Source: Rhabdophis nuchalis (lineage: Eukaryota > Chordata > Lepidosauria > Squamata > Natricidae). From it: 64,000 bases of DNA. The translations under genes and the position numbers were made by a program. The stretch lies in NCBI GenBank assembly GCA_039707465.1, contig CM077644.1, positions 102,625,375 through 102,689,374 on the forward strand, read 5' to 3'. Each line of letters starts with the position of its first letter. Positions within the stretch are counted from its first letter, which is position 1. Positions 10,870 through 19,441 of this stretch are shown here, one piece after another. The notes beneath the pieces were generated by a model. That model had not been told where the DNA came from. It worked only from the letters and a program-made list of their open reading frames with translations, and did not search any database.

Positions 10870-13800
10870 TTAAGAAATACTAATAAATAAAATGGAAAAG
10901 TGTAAGGCATATTTTTCCCATCCTTGGAGTTTTAGAAGTTTTAAAGATTTCACTTTGTTATATTAGAATTTTAAAATGCTCTGTTAATAAGTTTATACTG
11001 CATATTCAATTTGCGAAGGGTTTATCGGTACTCCTTACACCCGATTGCCATACATGTGGACACATGAGCTTTGCTGCTTCCCCACCACCCCCATGGCCAT
11101 TCAGCAGATTATGCTCAACAACTGTCAATCTGTATTATTTTCAAAACTGCCATTATTTCACTGACCTACTTTTTCCTCAATGACTATCATCATACTACAG
11201 GCAGCAACAATGGCAGGGGGAAAAAAAATCAAACTTGATCCTTAAAACCATAGCTTCTTCATGCGGCTTCTGTGCTGGAAAGGAATATTACAGTGAGTAA
11301 TATTCCAGTAATCATTTTAACGATGTCAAAATATGCAATAATCGTAAGTACAGCATGCTGACTTTTGCCCCCTCCAACTAAAAAAAAAAACCACCCATGG
11401 AGATAAAATAGATGTCAAATAGTGGACTTCTGTACTGTATTGATGTCTATTGATTATAACAGGAAACTATTTTACATCTTTATCTGTATCAATTCTATTT
11501 GTTTGTTTCTTAATTCTTCAGTCAAAGTTGAACAGTTGACAAAAAATATATATTAGATACTGTATATCATAACATGTATGTAAATCCTATAATATTGAAG
11601 GAATCAAGGCTTCCCCCTCCCCTCTGATTTTCTCCTTGGTCCATGAATTCTTAATCCAGATATTATTCGTCCCCAATTTAGGTTAAGGTCTTCTCCTAAG
11701 CAAGGAGCTTGATGTTGTATTTTCTTCTATTTTCTCCTTCCTGGTGAACTATCAAGAGGATAAGGTTAAAAATTAGAACAGGGTGACACATACAGAAGCT
11801 GCAGGTTATATGGATGAGCTGTTGACAATGAAAGACAGAACTGGGACATTCCATTTTGACCTGCCAGTTTGAATCAAGGGATCAGGCTGTCCACGAGGGG
11901 GAAAACAACAGCACCAACTAACAGAAAGGATCCAGGACAGGCATTCGCTAATTCAGCTCTACTTTTTCGTGCCACGGCATTCTAAGCATTTGCTACAATC
12001 AGAAGAGAAAGAGGAGAAATATATTATGATCATTTTTTTTTATTTACACAATGTAATTATGTTAATCTATGGATGTTTTATATTTTATGTAATGTTTCAT
12101 ACATCTATGTGAACTCAGAGAGCATGTTTTAATCTCCAGCAAGGTATAAATCTTAATGTATAAATATAAATCAATATTGGATTTAGCTTTTCCTCTTTTC
12201 CTCTAAATAATCTCTTGCTCAGTGTGAAAATAATTCCATGCACCCTGGTATCAATTTTGACTACACAAACAAAGTTAATTACCTATATGAAGTAACCCTT
12301 CTTTATCACTTTTATAAATTATCAGTATCCTGTCTGCATAGTTATCATAACTACAGGGTACTTTGAAAATAAGCATTGTGAGTTTTGTAGATGTTATTTT
12401 TATATAATATGTAATTACGATATATAAATGTATATTGTGCATTTTATACATCTCTAGATTCATCTTCATAATAATATAAGCTTCTTTAAACATGAAAGCA
12501 TTTTTAGCATATAATAAACTTCACAATTTTTGTATACCTAACTGAAATAGTTAATTATCGAGTTACATAGTATAATTTCTGAAACTTCAAATTCAGATGC
12601 AATAGTCAGGATTAGCAAAATTAGGGTGGGCAGGATTTCATTTTTAAAAGCATAGTCATTTTATTTTTTACTATTTTTATGTTCCAGGTTTTTCAAAAAA
12701 TGTAATAAACGTGTTTATGGAAAATATTTTAATTACATGAACATCCATCCACATTACTTGTACATCCACCAACAAAAATCATGCATTAAGTAGGAGATAT
12801 TACTATACTTAGCCAGTGGTGAATGGAAATATTGATATAATTAAAATTGTAATATTTATAGAAAATTAAAGTCTGTTCTGAAAAATAAACAAGGAACATA
12901 GCTCATCAGGAACTTTTCTTAACAAGCAGTATGATGAGCCATACGACTGTATTGATTTTCAAGCAAGTTTTTTTTACAAAACTGGAAATTAAATATGGAT
13001 TATCATATAATGGCTGCTACACAATCTTATTTGAAATATTGTTATGTTCTGGATTTTTTTTTCTTTAAAAATAAGGAAATTTAGTACAATCCCATTACTA
13101 ATAATTTTTTTATCCCATGCACCGAAAAATGGAGCGTGTGCTTTGTTAATCTACCAAATGGCTTTTGTTTTTAAGGGATTAGACCAATTCATGGAGAGTA
13201 ACCCCTCAGATGCTATGATTGCTGTCTGCCTCCTAACAGGTTTTGGCTGGTAAGGAACAGAAAAAAGTATGTTATCAAATGCATAGTCTCCTATAAACAC
13301 CTGATTAGTTTCTACATGAAGAAAATGCTGTCCTCAGTAAGACTCACTAATCTACTTCATGAATCTTCAAAGATAAATGGAAATATTTGTGATGTTTTAT
13401 AGCTTAAATTGTCCGTATCCCCTTACCTTGCAATTGGATTTCTATATACTATAGGTATTGCTAAAGTAATGCAAAAGAACATACCCTATGCTATAGGATA
13501 TTTTTTCAAGGTTTTAGCTCATGTAAAAGGTTTTTCTGTATTTTTAACTGGAGCCATGAAAATGTTGATGTCTTTTCTTTACAAAATAGAAACATTAGGA
13601 AGAGATCCACTATAAATATATTATTGAATCTTGTTCCTTTTTGAAAATAGAATTTTTCTAAAAGATTTAAAAATGAGTGAAAATTAAAGCTATAATAAAG
13701 TAAGAAGGAAAAAAGGGAAGGAAAAATAAAAGAAAGTTCAAGTTCAAAGAGAAAAAGAAAAGAATGGTAGAAGAAAGAAAAGAAAAAAAGATATTTAAAA

Positions 13801-15600
13801 ACTGGTTTTCACTTTATTTACAGCAAGTATAAGTACAATAATAGATTGATCTCCTGTTCCAAAGTTACATTCTGACTTTCTTCTTTCTATAATCTATCAT
13901 ATCTAATAATGTAAACCATAATCACTCCCTCTGCCTGGTTAACTTTTTAATCTGAATTTTTTAAACTTTGATTTTACTTTTACTCAGTCATTCTTAACCT
14001 TGTTCTTAATATTTTTAACTATGCCTTTAGTCACATGTTTATATTGTTTTATTATATTCTTGAAAACTTCCCATAGTCATTTAGATGAGATGGGCACTAT
14101 AGAAGTTTAATTAATAAATAAATACATCATAAGTTATTTTTTAAAGTTTTACACAAAAAGTCCGTAAGGAGTTTTCAGTCAGCAATAAAGGTAAATATTA
14201 TCTTTTCTCTAACCAGACAGATCAATTTAGCCATCTCAGCATCAACCACTTTTCTATAATTGTAAATATTGCCAAATATTTCCATTTTTGTGAGTGCAAT
14301 CTCACTGTGGTTATCACATATAAAAACAAAATTTCAAGACTTTTTTCCAACTCTTTATCCATCAGTCCCAGGAAGGGGGGGGGGGGATCTGGTTTCACAT
14401 GTATATTAATATTTAAAAGCCTCTGAATCAGTGTATGCATTAATGAATTTCTTGTTTCATTGCATTCTGACCTAAATGGATGCATGCCACTTAGATTGTG
14501 AAAATATCCTGATTTCAGTGAACCAATGGTGGACTGAAAACAGCTCTTCAGAGATGATGGCTGTGTGGAAAGAAGAGCCCATGAATGGAACGGCTCATCA
14601 GAATTCCTCCCTGGAGTAAGGAAGACGCCAAGATCACCCACAAATTTTCCACATCAGAGGCTCTCACAAGGAGACCATGAGCCATTGGTCTCTGGTGAAT
14701 TTTAGAGCTCTGGGAATTAAGGGAAAGTCATCTTGCCTAGATCACAATTCAGCACCAGTTCAGACACTAGATTTGCTTTTGCTTTCTTCTTAAAGATTGC
14801 TTATTAATGGCTTTTTGGATGTCATGAACCTTCAGAAGGACAAGTTTCATTACACTGAATAAATTTTCTTCTTTCCTTGAGGAAAGGTGCTTTATGCAAG
14901 TTTAAGGATTTTTAAAAGAAAATCAAGTTGAATAAAAGCAACAGGATGACCAGAACATTGATTTTGGAAAGTTATAAATGGATTATAGTGCCACATGACT
15001 CTTAAAGAATATTTCCTGTGACTTGTTTAAAATTATATTAAAATTTATATGAACATTTTGAAACTAACTGATAAATCCTCCCATGGGAAAATATTGTTGA
15101 TTAGATAAAAACATATGATAAGAGGGGACACTCAAGTTGACTAGAGGGTACCCAAGAAAACTCAAGTTTACAATTAAAGGATACACATTAAAACAGAATG
15201 GAGCAATATTATTTGACTATTATTTGTAGAATTCAAGAACATTTGGGGACAATGCATTCCGAAATTACTTCTAAGATTGCAGAAAATGGAGACTGAAGCT
15301 AATTTGAATGTGGATCTGAAAGTAGAATAAAATGCCACATTACAAGAATGATATAGAAAATCATGCTATAGTAGATTTACAAATGAAACAAGATTATGCC
15401 TAGATGCAAATAAGAAATCAAAAGAGTGAATTGAATAGCTTTTCTTATTTTAGATTATAAAAAGATGTTAAATCAACGAAGAGCTTCTGAGAGTAGATAA
15501 AGAAAAAATGATAAGAAATCAATTTCTCTGGATAATGAAGAGATTAAAGATCAAGCTTTTTGAAAGTAAATGGAAGGAATATAAAGTGGATTTATTTGAT
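10870..15600. other. Long stretch without recognisable features
   Basis: About 4.7 kb of AT-rich DNA. Small frames (12275-12493, 13044-13253, 13409-13615, 14222-14641) have no domain I recognise and no supporting splice or promoter pattern. A poly-G run lies at about 14377-14386. Confidence 0.4.
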
Positions 15601-15603
15601 CAA

Positions 15604-15623
15604 GCTCTCTCTCTCTCTATATA

Positions 15624-15659
<36 letters not shown>

Positions 15660-15683
15660 TGTATGTATGTATGTATGTATGTA
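15604..15683. repeat. (CT)n(AT)n(GTAT)n compound microsatellite
   Basis: The GTAT part directly joins the minus-strand copy of the tRNA-like/hammerhead repeat. Read on the minus strand it is a CATA tail, the same as follows the plus-strand copy at 16017-16037. Confidence 0.95.
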
Positions 15684-15760
15684 TTACTTATTAGCTCTCA
15701 TCAGTTGGCCACACCCCACTGGGATTCGAACCGGGGCTGTAATGAATCCAAGGCAGAGGG
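15684..15760 (-). mobile_element. tRNA-like/hammerhead repeat, truncated minus copy
   Basis: Exact inverted counterpart of the plus copy at about 15886-15941: from 15710 leftwards it reads GGCCAA then CTGATGA and GAGCTAATAAG, then gives way to TAATAC and the CATA tail. The hammerhead is therefore cut within stem II, but this copy keeps the C3 that the neighbouring plus copy has lost. The B-box sequence is present in reverse (GGATTCGAACC, 15721-15731). Confidence 0.7.
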
Positions 15761-16040
15761 AAACAGCATGTCTCCTCCCTTAAATGGGGCCCTTACAGGA
15801 AGTTGTGGAAACAATTATCTATACTAAATACTCCTGGATTAGCTGATGAAACAGGGTAGAACCGATTAGGCTGGAGTGCTAGGCTTCTGCCTTGGATTCA
15901 TTACAGCCCCGGTTCGAATCCCAGTGGGGTGTGGCCAATTGATGAGAGCTAATAAGCTGGAAATAGATCTATCTTGGTCTCTCAAATTTAAATGTATTGA
16001 TCAGCTCATAAAAACTAACATACATACATACATACATATG
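15740..16040 (+). mobile_element. tRNA-like repeat with hammerhead, plus copy
   Basis: The copy starts near the shared block GTCTCCTCCCTTAAATGGGG (15768-15787), then a tRNA-like region with a perfect B box (GGTTCGAATCC, about 15911-15921), then a hammerhead fold (15933-15979), TCTCAAATTTAAATG and a CATA tail from about 16017. The order and blocks match the copy at 17703-17960. Such a layout (pol III-type box, short body, simple tail, no coding frame) is that of a SINE; the hammerhead is not a usual SINE part. I do not recognise a named family. Confidence 0.65.
15933..15979 (+). ncRNA. Hammerhead ribozyme-like fold, second copy (C3 lost)
   Basis: Stem I pairs GGCCAA (15933-15938) with TTGGTC (15974-15979), six pairs. 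The core reads TTGATGA instead of CTGATGA, so the essential C3 is changed. Stem II is AGCT/AGCT around AATA with an outer G-G mismatch. GAAA follows at 15960-15963, then the palindrome TAGATCTA as stem III and TC as the cleavage dinucleotide. Relative to 17881-17927, one stem I pair and one stem III pair differ on both sides with pairing kept. Probably a decayed ribozyme. Confidence 0.7.
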
Positions 16041-16136
16041 TCTTTGGTTGTTCGGGTTTTCTCCCGCGTAGAATTGGAAGTATCTTCACGATGTTTCGAT
16101 GAAGTCTCATTCATCATCTTCAGGCTGGTGCTTCCG
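16041..16136 (-). mobile_element. PLE pseudo-LTR end, subfamily B, minus copy
   Basis: Read on the minus strand this runs from GGAAGCACCAGC through CTGAAGA, GATGAA/TTCATC and GAAACATC to GGGAGAAAACCCGAACAACC and AAAGACATATG, ending in a TATG tail. It pairs almost perfectly with 16154-16250, giving a fold-back with arms of about 96 bp and a spacer of about 17 bp. The hammerhead core CTGAAGA, stem II and GAAA are present in this orientation too. Confidence 0.7.
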
Positions 16137-16153
16137 GCTTGGAGCAAGCTCCT

Positions 16154-16277
16154 GGAAGCACCAGCCTGAAGATGATGAATGAGACTTCATCGAAACGTCG
16201 TGAAGATACTTCCGATTCTACGTGGGAGAAAACCCGAACAACCAAAGACCTACATACAAACACCCGCGAAAACCTCA
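16154..16277 (+). mobile_element. PLE pseudo-LTR end, subfamily B, plus copy with hammerhead-like core
   Basis: Core CTGAAGA (16166-16172), an extra T, stem II GATGAA/TTCATC (16174-16179, 16186-16191) around TGAGAC, GAAA (16192-16195), CG and the cleavage dinucleotide TC (16198-16199). Stem I is weak near the core but GGAAG (16154-16158) can pair with CTTCC (16209-16213). Stem III is at most one pair unless two molecules pair through ACGT. The copy goes on to CACCCGCGAAAACCTC and a TATATG tail. Confidence 0.65.
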
Positions 16278-16301
16278 TGTATATATGTATATATATGTTT
16301 T

Positions 16302-16366
16302 CTGAGGTTTTCGCGGGTGTTTGTATGTAGGTCTTTGGTTGTTCGGGTTTTCTCCCGCGTAGAATC
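16302..16366 (-). mobile_element. PLE subfamily B end, third copy (tail to tail)
   Basis: Inverted counterpart of 16213-16277, separated from it by a 24-base TATATG spacer. The two copies lie tail to tail. At 16361-16370 it meets a subfamily A copy through the shared CGGGG. Confidence 0.7.
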
Positions 16367-16429
16367 GGGGAAAATCCCCGAAGCCAGCTATGCCAGCATA
16401 CCTACACCCGTGAAAATCTACGAAAACAA

Positions 16430-16432
<3 letters not shown>
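16361..16432 (+). mobile_element. PLE subfamily A end, plus copy
   Basis: GGGGAAAATCCCCGAAGCC followed by AGCTATGCCAGCATACC, ACCCGTGAAAATCTACG and AAAAC before a TATATG/TG tail. It is the inverse of 16640-16700. Confidence 0.7.

Positions 16433-16436
<4 letters not shown>

Positions 16437-16468
<32 letters not shown>
16437..16468. repeat. (TG)n microsatellite between PLE ends
   Basis: Perfect TG run separating two PLE 3' ends. Confidence 0.95.
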
Positions 16469-16469
<1 letters not shown>

Positions 16470-16470
<1 letters not shown>

Positions 16471-16545
16471 CGGGTTTTCTCCCGCGTAGAATTGGAAGTA
16501 TCTTCACTAAAGATACTTCCAATTCTACGCGGGAGAAAACCCGAG
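16470..16545. repeat. Perfect fold-back of PLE subfamily B ends
   Basis: Arms of about 36 bp (16470-16505 and 16510-16545) around a short CACT spacer; each arm is the GAAGATACTTCCAATTC to GGGAGAAAACCCGA part of the subfamily B end. Confidence 0.85.
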
Positions 16546-16639
16546 CACACACACACACACACACACATACATACATACATACATACATACATACATACAC
16601 ACACACATACATACATTATATATATATATATATATATAT
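16546..16639. repeat. (CA)n(CATA)n(TA)n microsatellite
   Basis: Compound array between two PLE ends. Neighbouring frames full of HTHTHT or VCVCVC are translations of it. Confidence 0.95.
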
Positions 16640-17627
16640 GTTTTCGTAGATTTTCACGGGTGTAGGTATGCTGGCATAGCTGGCTTCGGGGATTTTCCCG
16701 TGTATAAGGCATAGAAAAGTTGTTGCAATGTTTCGACAAGATCTCACTTGTCATCATCAGGCAGGCTTGTGTCTGTGAGTGTGACTGCGGAGGCATCGCC
16801 CCTCTTTAAATCTTGGTGGGGGGGTGGAGTGCTGACTATTGTTGTGAGTGGGTTGATTGGCTGTGCAGTTGCATTGTGACTGGTAGATTGATGCTGATTG
16901 GTCTCATTTGTATGTTTCTCATTGTTTTGAATTTCAATGGCTTGGCTGGAGGGTCAATGCTGGTCAATGCTGGCTTCCAGATATCTGCTAGGCGGGAGGT
17001 ATCATCACGTTTGTTCATGCTGCTAGATTGTTTCTCTATTTCAATGGCTTCTCTGATTATTCTCCTGTTGAGCTGTTCCGCCTTGGAGATCATTTTAGTT
17101 CCTTGAAAGTCAATGTCATGTTCTGTAGTTTTGAAATGTTGATAGAGAGATGAGGTATTAAGATGATTTTTTAAAGCATTTTTATGTTCAGCAATACGTG
17201 CACTAATCCTTCTGTTGGTTTGTCCTATGTAAGTGGCAGGGCAGCTTTTACATGGAATTTTGTAGACTCCTTGGTTTTCTAGCTGGATCTTGTCTTTTGG
17301 GTTCCTTAGGATATTGGTTATTTTTTGGTCGGTGTTGAAGGCTGTCTTGATGTTGTGCTTGTGGAGAATTTTTCTGATTTTGTCTGTGGTACCTTTAATG
17401 TATGGGATGAGGGCAGTGCCATTTTCCTGTTCTTTGTCTTGGTTCCTGGGGGGTGTCTCTTGTTGGATTAGTTTGGTGATTGTTTTTCTTCGGAATCCGT
17501 TGGATATTAATGTATTTGTGAGGAAGTGTATTTCGGTTTTCAGATGGTCTTTGTCAGCTAGGCGTTTGGTTCTGTGTATGAGGGTTTTGGCTACAGAGTT
17601 TATCGGTATTAAGATGATGTAAAAAAT
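16640..17627 (-). mobile_element. Penelope-like element (PLE), 5'-truncated, subfamily A
   Basis: From the minus-strand side: an endonuclease frame (17627 to 16836), 65 bases of spacer, a hammerhead-like motif (16770 to about 16711), then the subfamily A pseudo-LTR end (ACGGGAAAATCCCCGAAGCC to CGTGAAAATCTACGAAAAC) and a TATA tail at 16639. The reverse transcriptase is missing: the copy is cut just upstream of the conserved SVAKTLIHRT block. PLEs are retroelements that pair an RT related to telomerase with a GIY-YIG nuclease and often carry hammerheads in their pseudo-LTRs, which agrees with this order. At 17618-17627 it is joined to an inverted piece of the same element. Confidence 0.85.
16711..16770 (-). 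ncRNA. Hammerhead ribozyme-like motif of PLE pseudo-LTR (subfamily A)
   Basis: On the minus strand: CTGATGA (16760-16754), one extra T, stem II GACAAG/CTTGTC around TGAGAT, GAAA (16734-16731), CA, TT as possible cleavage dinucleotide, then GCA. Stem I can form TGC/GCA next to the core and AAG/CTT after an internal loop (CC opposite ACAA), as in natural type I hammerheads. It lies about 65 bases downstream of the endonuclease stop codon. Between this copy and 16166-16199, three of six stem II pairs differ on both sides while pairing is kept. Stem III is minimal, so dimer formation would probably be needed. Confidence 0.65.
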
Positions 17628-17630
17628 CAT
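16836..17630 (-). CDS. PLE GIY-YIG endonuclease, N-terminally truncated ORF
   Basis: An open frame of 264 codons without stops. Around residues 121-138 it reads GVYKIPCKSCPATYIGQT, the GIY (here GVY) and YIG halves with a CxxC between them, as in PLE endonucleases. It is followed by RRISARIAEHKNALKN with the expected basic residue, histidines in LYQHFKTTEHDIDF, and a later acidic residue in RRIIREAIEIEKQ. The upstream part (SVAKTLIHRTKRL, LTNTLISNGF) fits the linker between RT and endonuclease in this family. The enzyme nicks DNA for target-primed reverse transcription. The first residues (MIFY) come from the inverted junction, so the listed start is artificial. An open frame suggests a fairly young copy, but it lacks the RT. 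Confidence 0.85.
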   Translation of the reverse strand: MIFYIILIPINSVAKTLIHRTKRLADKDHLKTEIHFLTNTLISNGFRRKTITKLIQQETPPRNQDKEQENGTALIPYIKGTTDKIRKILHKHNIKTAFNTDQKITNILRNPKDKIQLENQGVYKIPCKSCPATYIGQTNRRISARIAEHKNALKNHLNTSSLYQHFKTTEHDIDFQGTKMISKAEQLNRRIIREAIEIEKQSSSMNKRDDTSRLADIWKPALTSIDPPAKPLKFKTMRNIQMRPISINLPVTMQLHSQSTHSQQ

Positions 17631-17639
17631 CTTAATACC
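17605..17639. repeat. 14-bp palindrome at an internal PLE inversion
   Basis: GGTATTAAGATGAT (17605-17618) and its exact complement (17626-17639) flank a 7-base spacer. The left arm belongs to the minus-strand PLE copy, the right arm to the inverted plus-strand piece. Confidence 0.85.
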
Positions 17640-17700
17640 TCATCTCTTTATCAACATTTCAAAACTACAGGACATGACATTGACTTTCAAGGAACTAAAA
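17621..17700 (+). mobile_element. Inverted PLE fragment
   Basis: 80 bases match the reverse complement of 17093-17172 with about two differences, so this piece encodes part of the endonuclease (LYQHFKTT.HDIDFQGTK) on the plus strand. It joins the tRNA-like repeat at about 17701. Confidence 0.85.
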
Positions 17701-17702
17701 GA

Positions 17703-17965
17703 CTCAACGTTGAGTCTCCTCCCCTTAAAGGGAGCTCTTAAGAGGAGCTGTGATAATTATCTCTCATTTAAGAGTCCTGTAAATTGGCTGATATATCAGG
17801 GATACTGGATAGCTCAAGGCATAGAGAAGCCTGTCTCATATGCTGGAAAGCACCAGTTCAAATCCCAGTAGAAGGAGTATGGCCAGCTGAAGAAGGCTAA
17901 CAAGCCTGAAATGGATCCATCCTGGTCTCTTTATTTTCAGCCCTTAAAAAATTCTAACACATATC
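17703..17965 (+). mobile_element. tRNA-like repeat carrying a complete hammerhead
   Basis: Starts at the block ACGTTGAGTCTCCTCCCC that recurs at 18048, then GTGATAATTATCTCTCATTT, a tRNA-like domain with an A box-like TAGCTCAAGGC (17811-17821) and a degenerate B box AGTTCAAATCC (17854-17864). The anticodon-arm region (CTGTCTCATATG) resembles a tRNA-Met. The hammerhead follows at 17881-17927, then TCTTTATTTTCAGCCC. There is no coding frame of its own. The combination of pol III-like boxes and a ribozyme is the unusual point. It sits in the PLE cluster and a sister copy has a CATA tail like the PLE ends. Functional connection is inferred. Confidence 0.65.
17881..17927 (+). ncRNA. Type I hammerhead ribozyme, all core residues present
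   Basis: Stem I: GGCCAG (17881-17886) with CTGGTC (17922-17927), six pairs including one G-U. Core: CTGAAGA (17887-17893), fitting CUGANGA. Stem II: AGGCT/AGCCT (17894-17898, 17903-17907), five perfect pairs capped by AACA. Then GAAA (17908-17911). Stem III is the palindrome TGGATCCA (17912-17919), three pairs with a two-base loop or eight pairs if two molecules dimerise. Then TC (17920-17921), with cleavage expected after the C. This open-at-stem-I layout with minimal stem III is what is described for PLE and related repeat hammerheads. Activity is not shown by sequence alone. Confidence 0.82.
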
Positions 17966-18039
17966 TAAAAAATGTCACACAGCAGTAATCTAATTAGGTT
18001 CTCTGTCTGGATGATCTCTAGGATGAGTCGAAGGGCAGA

Positions 18040-18200
18040 GAGGGATGACGTTGAGTCTCCTCCCCTTAAAGGGACCTCTTAACAGGAGCTGTGATAATTA
18101 TCTCTCATTTAAGAGTCCTACACACATACATATATAATTATTTTCACAACTTCCTGTTAGGGCCCCATTAAGGGAGGAGACATACTGTTTCCCTCTCTGC
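18040..18200. repeat. Inverted pair of 5' parts of the tRNA-like repeat
   Basis: A plus piece (18048-18120: GAGTCTCCTCCCCTTAAAGG to TCATTTAAGAGTCC) is followed, after a short CACATACATATAT spacer, by a minus piece (18136-18200) ending GGGAGGAGACATACTG. Neither reaches the tRNA-like domain or the hammerhead. Confidence 0.7.
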
Positions 18201-18999
18201 CTTTCGGCTCATTGTCATTCTGAGCCCTATTCAGCAATCATTGGAATCAATTCAAAGATGAGCTTTGCCTTCTCTTCTGCCATTCTCATGATTTATTCTG
18301 TATAAACATGATGCTCCAAGCAATCTATTCATTTATTATTTTCCAAATTGCATCACAATGGTGGGTACCGATATTTTTACTCATTATAGTTGATGTATAG
18401 AATTGAGAAACAATGCTTCCATTTTGGAATCTCACATCTCTTTCTAGTCCAAGTAACTGAGTACTGTTTAGACTAGCTAAACAGTAATAGCAAGTGTACT
18501 CCAATTGGGCTGAACAGACATGCTGTAACATGACTTTTCTTTTCTACACACCTGTACCCCTACATACCTTAGGTGTGCTTCATATTTTGTATTTTATTTG
18601 TGAGTATTGACACTTTATTTTGAATAGGCAAAGCATCTGCCATAAGCAAGGAACAGGAGCAGATTAGAGAGCAAAAATATTGGCTGTGGCACACTATGGA
18701 TAAGGGACAAAATTAATGTTGGAATGTATTGATACAAGGACCACCCCTTTGCTCATGCACCTAAGGAGCACAACATGTACTGCAAGATTGTGCTGCTCCT
18801 TTTCTCATTCTGTAGAAATTCTCTGTCAAGTAAATGCTGTGAGAGGTTGTCATGTATTACTGTATGGGAAGTTCTTGTCAAAGGACGACACAAGACTAAA
18901 AGTGATATAAAGAATATATCTGAACTCATATAAAGAAAATATTTTGCCTGTATATGCTTAGTGTAAAATACTTTGCATCCTTTGCCTTTTTAATGTTGT
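18201..18999. other. No feature recognised
   Basis: Apparently unique sequence. Confidence 0.4.
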
Positions 19000-19007
19000 T
19001 ATGTATT

Positions 19008-19294
19008 CAGTGGTGGGATTCCAAATCTTTTCCTACTTGGTTCTATGAGAGTGCACTTTGTACTCAAAGACCACTCTCACTCTCAGCATTGGTGAGTTGA
19101 GCTGCTTTTTAGCTCAGCTGAGGCACGGTAATCCACTTTGCCGCGCAAATCAGCTGAGCTAAAAAACAAGGGAATATAGGACAGGAAATGACAGGGGTGG
19201 AGCTAACCAGAAGTGGTATTTGCTGGTTCTCTGAAATACCTGAAATTTCCGCTACCAGTTCGAACCGGTCCGAACTGGCTGAATACCACCTCTG
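19008..19294. mobile_element. hAT MITE, CAGTGGTGGGATTC family, 287 bp
   Basis: Starts CAGTGGTGGGATTCCAAAT and ends GAATACCACCTCTG, imperfect terminal inverted repeats of hAT type. The 8-bp target duplication TATGTATT is exact (19000-19007 and 19295-19302). No coding capacity, so it depended on an autonomous hAT element. Confidence 0.9.
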
Positions 19295-19441
19295 TATGTA
19301 TTCTTTATTTTGGTAAACTGATGGAGGGGCAGGGAGCTGTAGGCCCCACAATTATGAAATTCAGAAAGACTCCTAGATTCAAAATAAGCATAAAATTGGC
19401 AGTAGTTCAATTCTACTATTACCCTGAAGACAGGAAACTAC

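Noticed and set aside
13044..13615. Two small hydrophobic frames (13044-13253, 13409-13615)
   Set aside because: No domain, no good splice signals joining them and ordinary AT-rich composition; not enough to call exons.
14222..14641. 139-codon minus-strand frame
   Set aside because: It crosses a poly-G run and has no recognisable motif; length is within chance for a window this size.
16179..16796. Open frames of 156 and 173 codons on opposite strands
   Set aside because: They cross TG/CA/CATA arrays and inverted PLE ends; opposite-strand openness comes from the palindromes.
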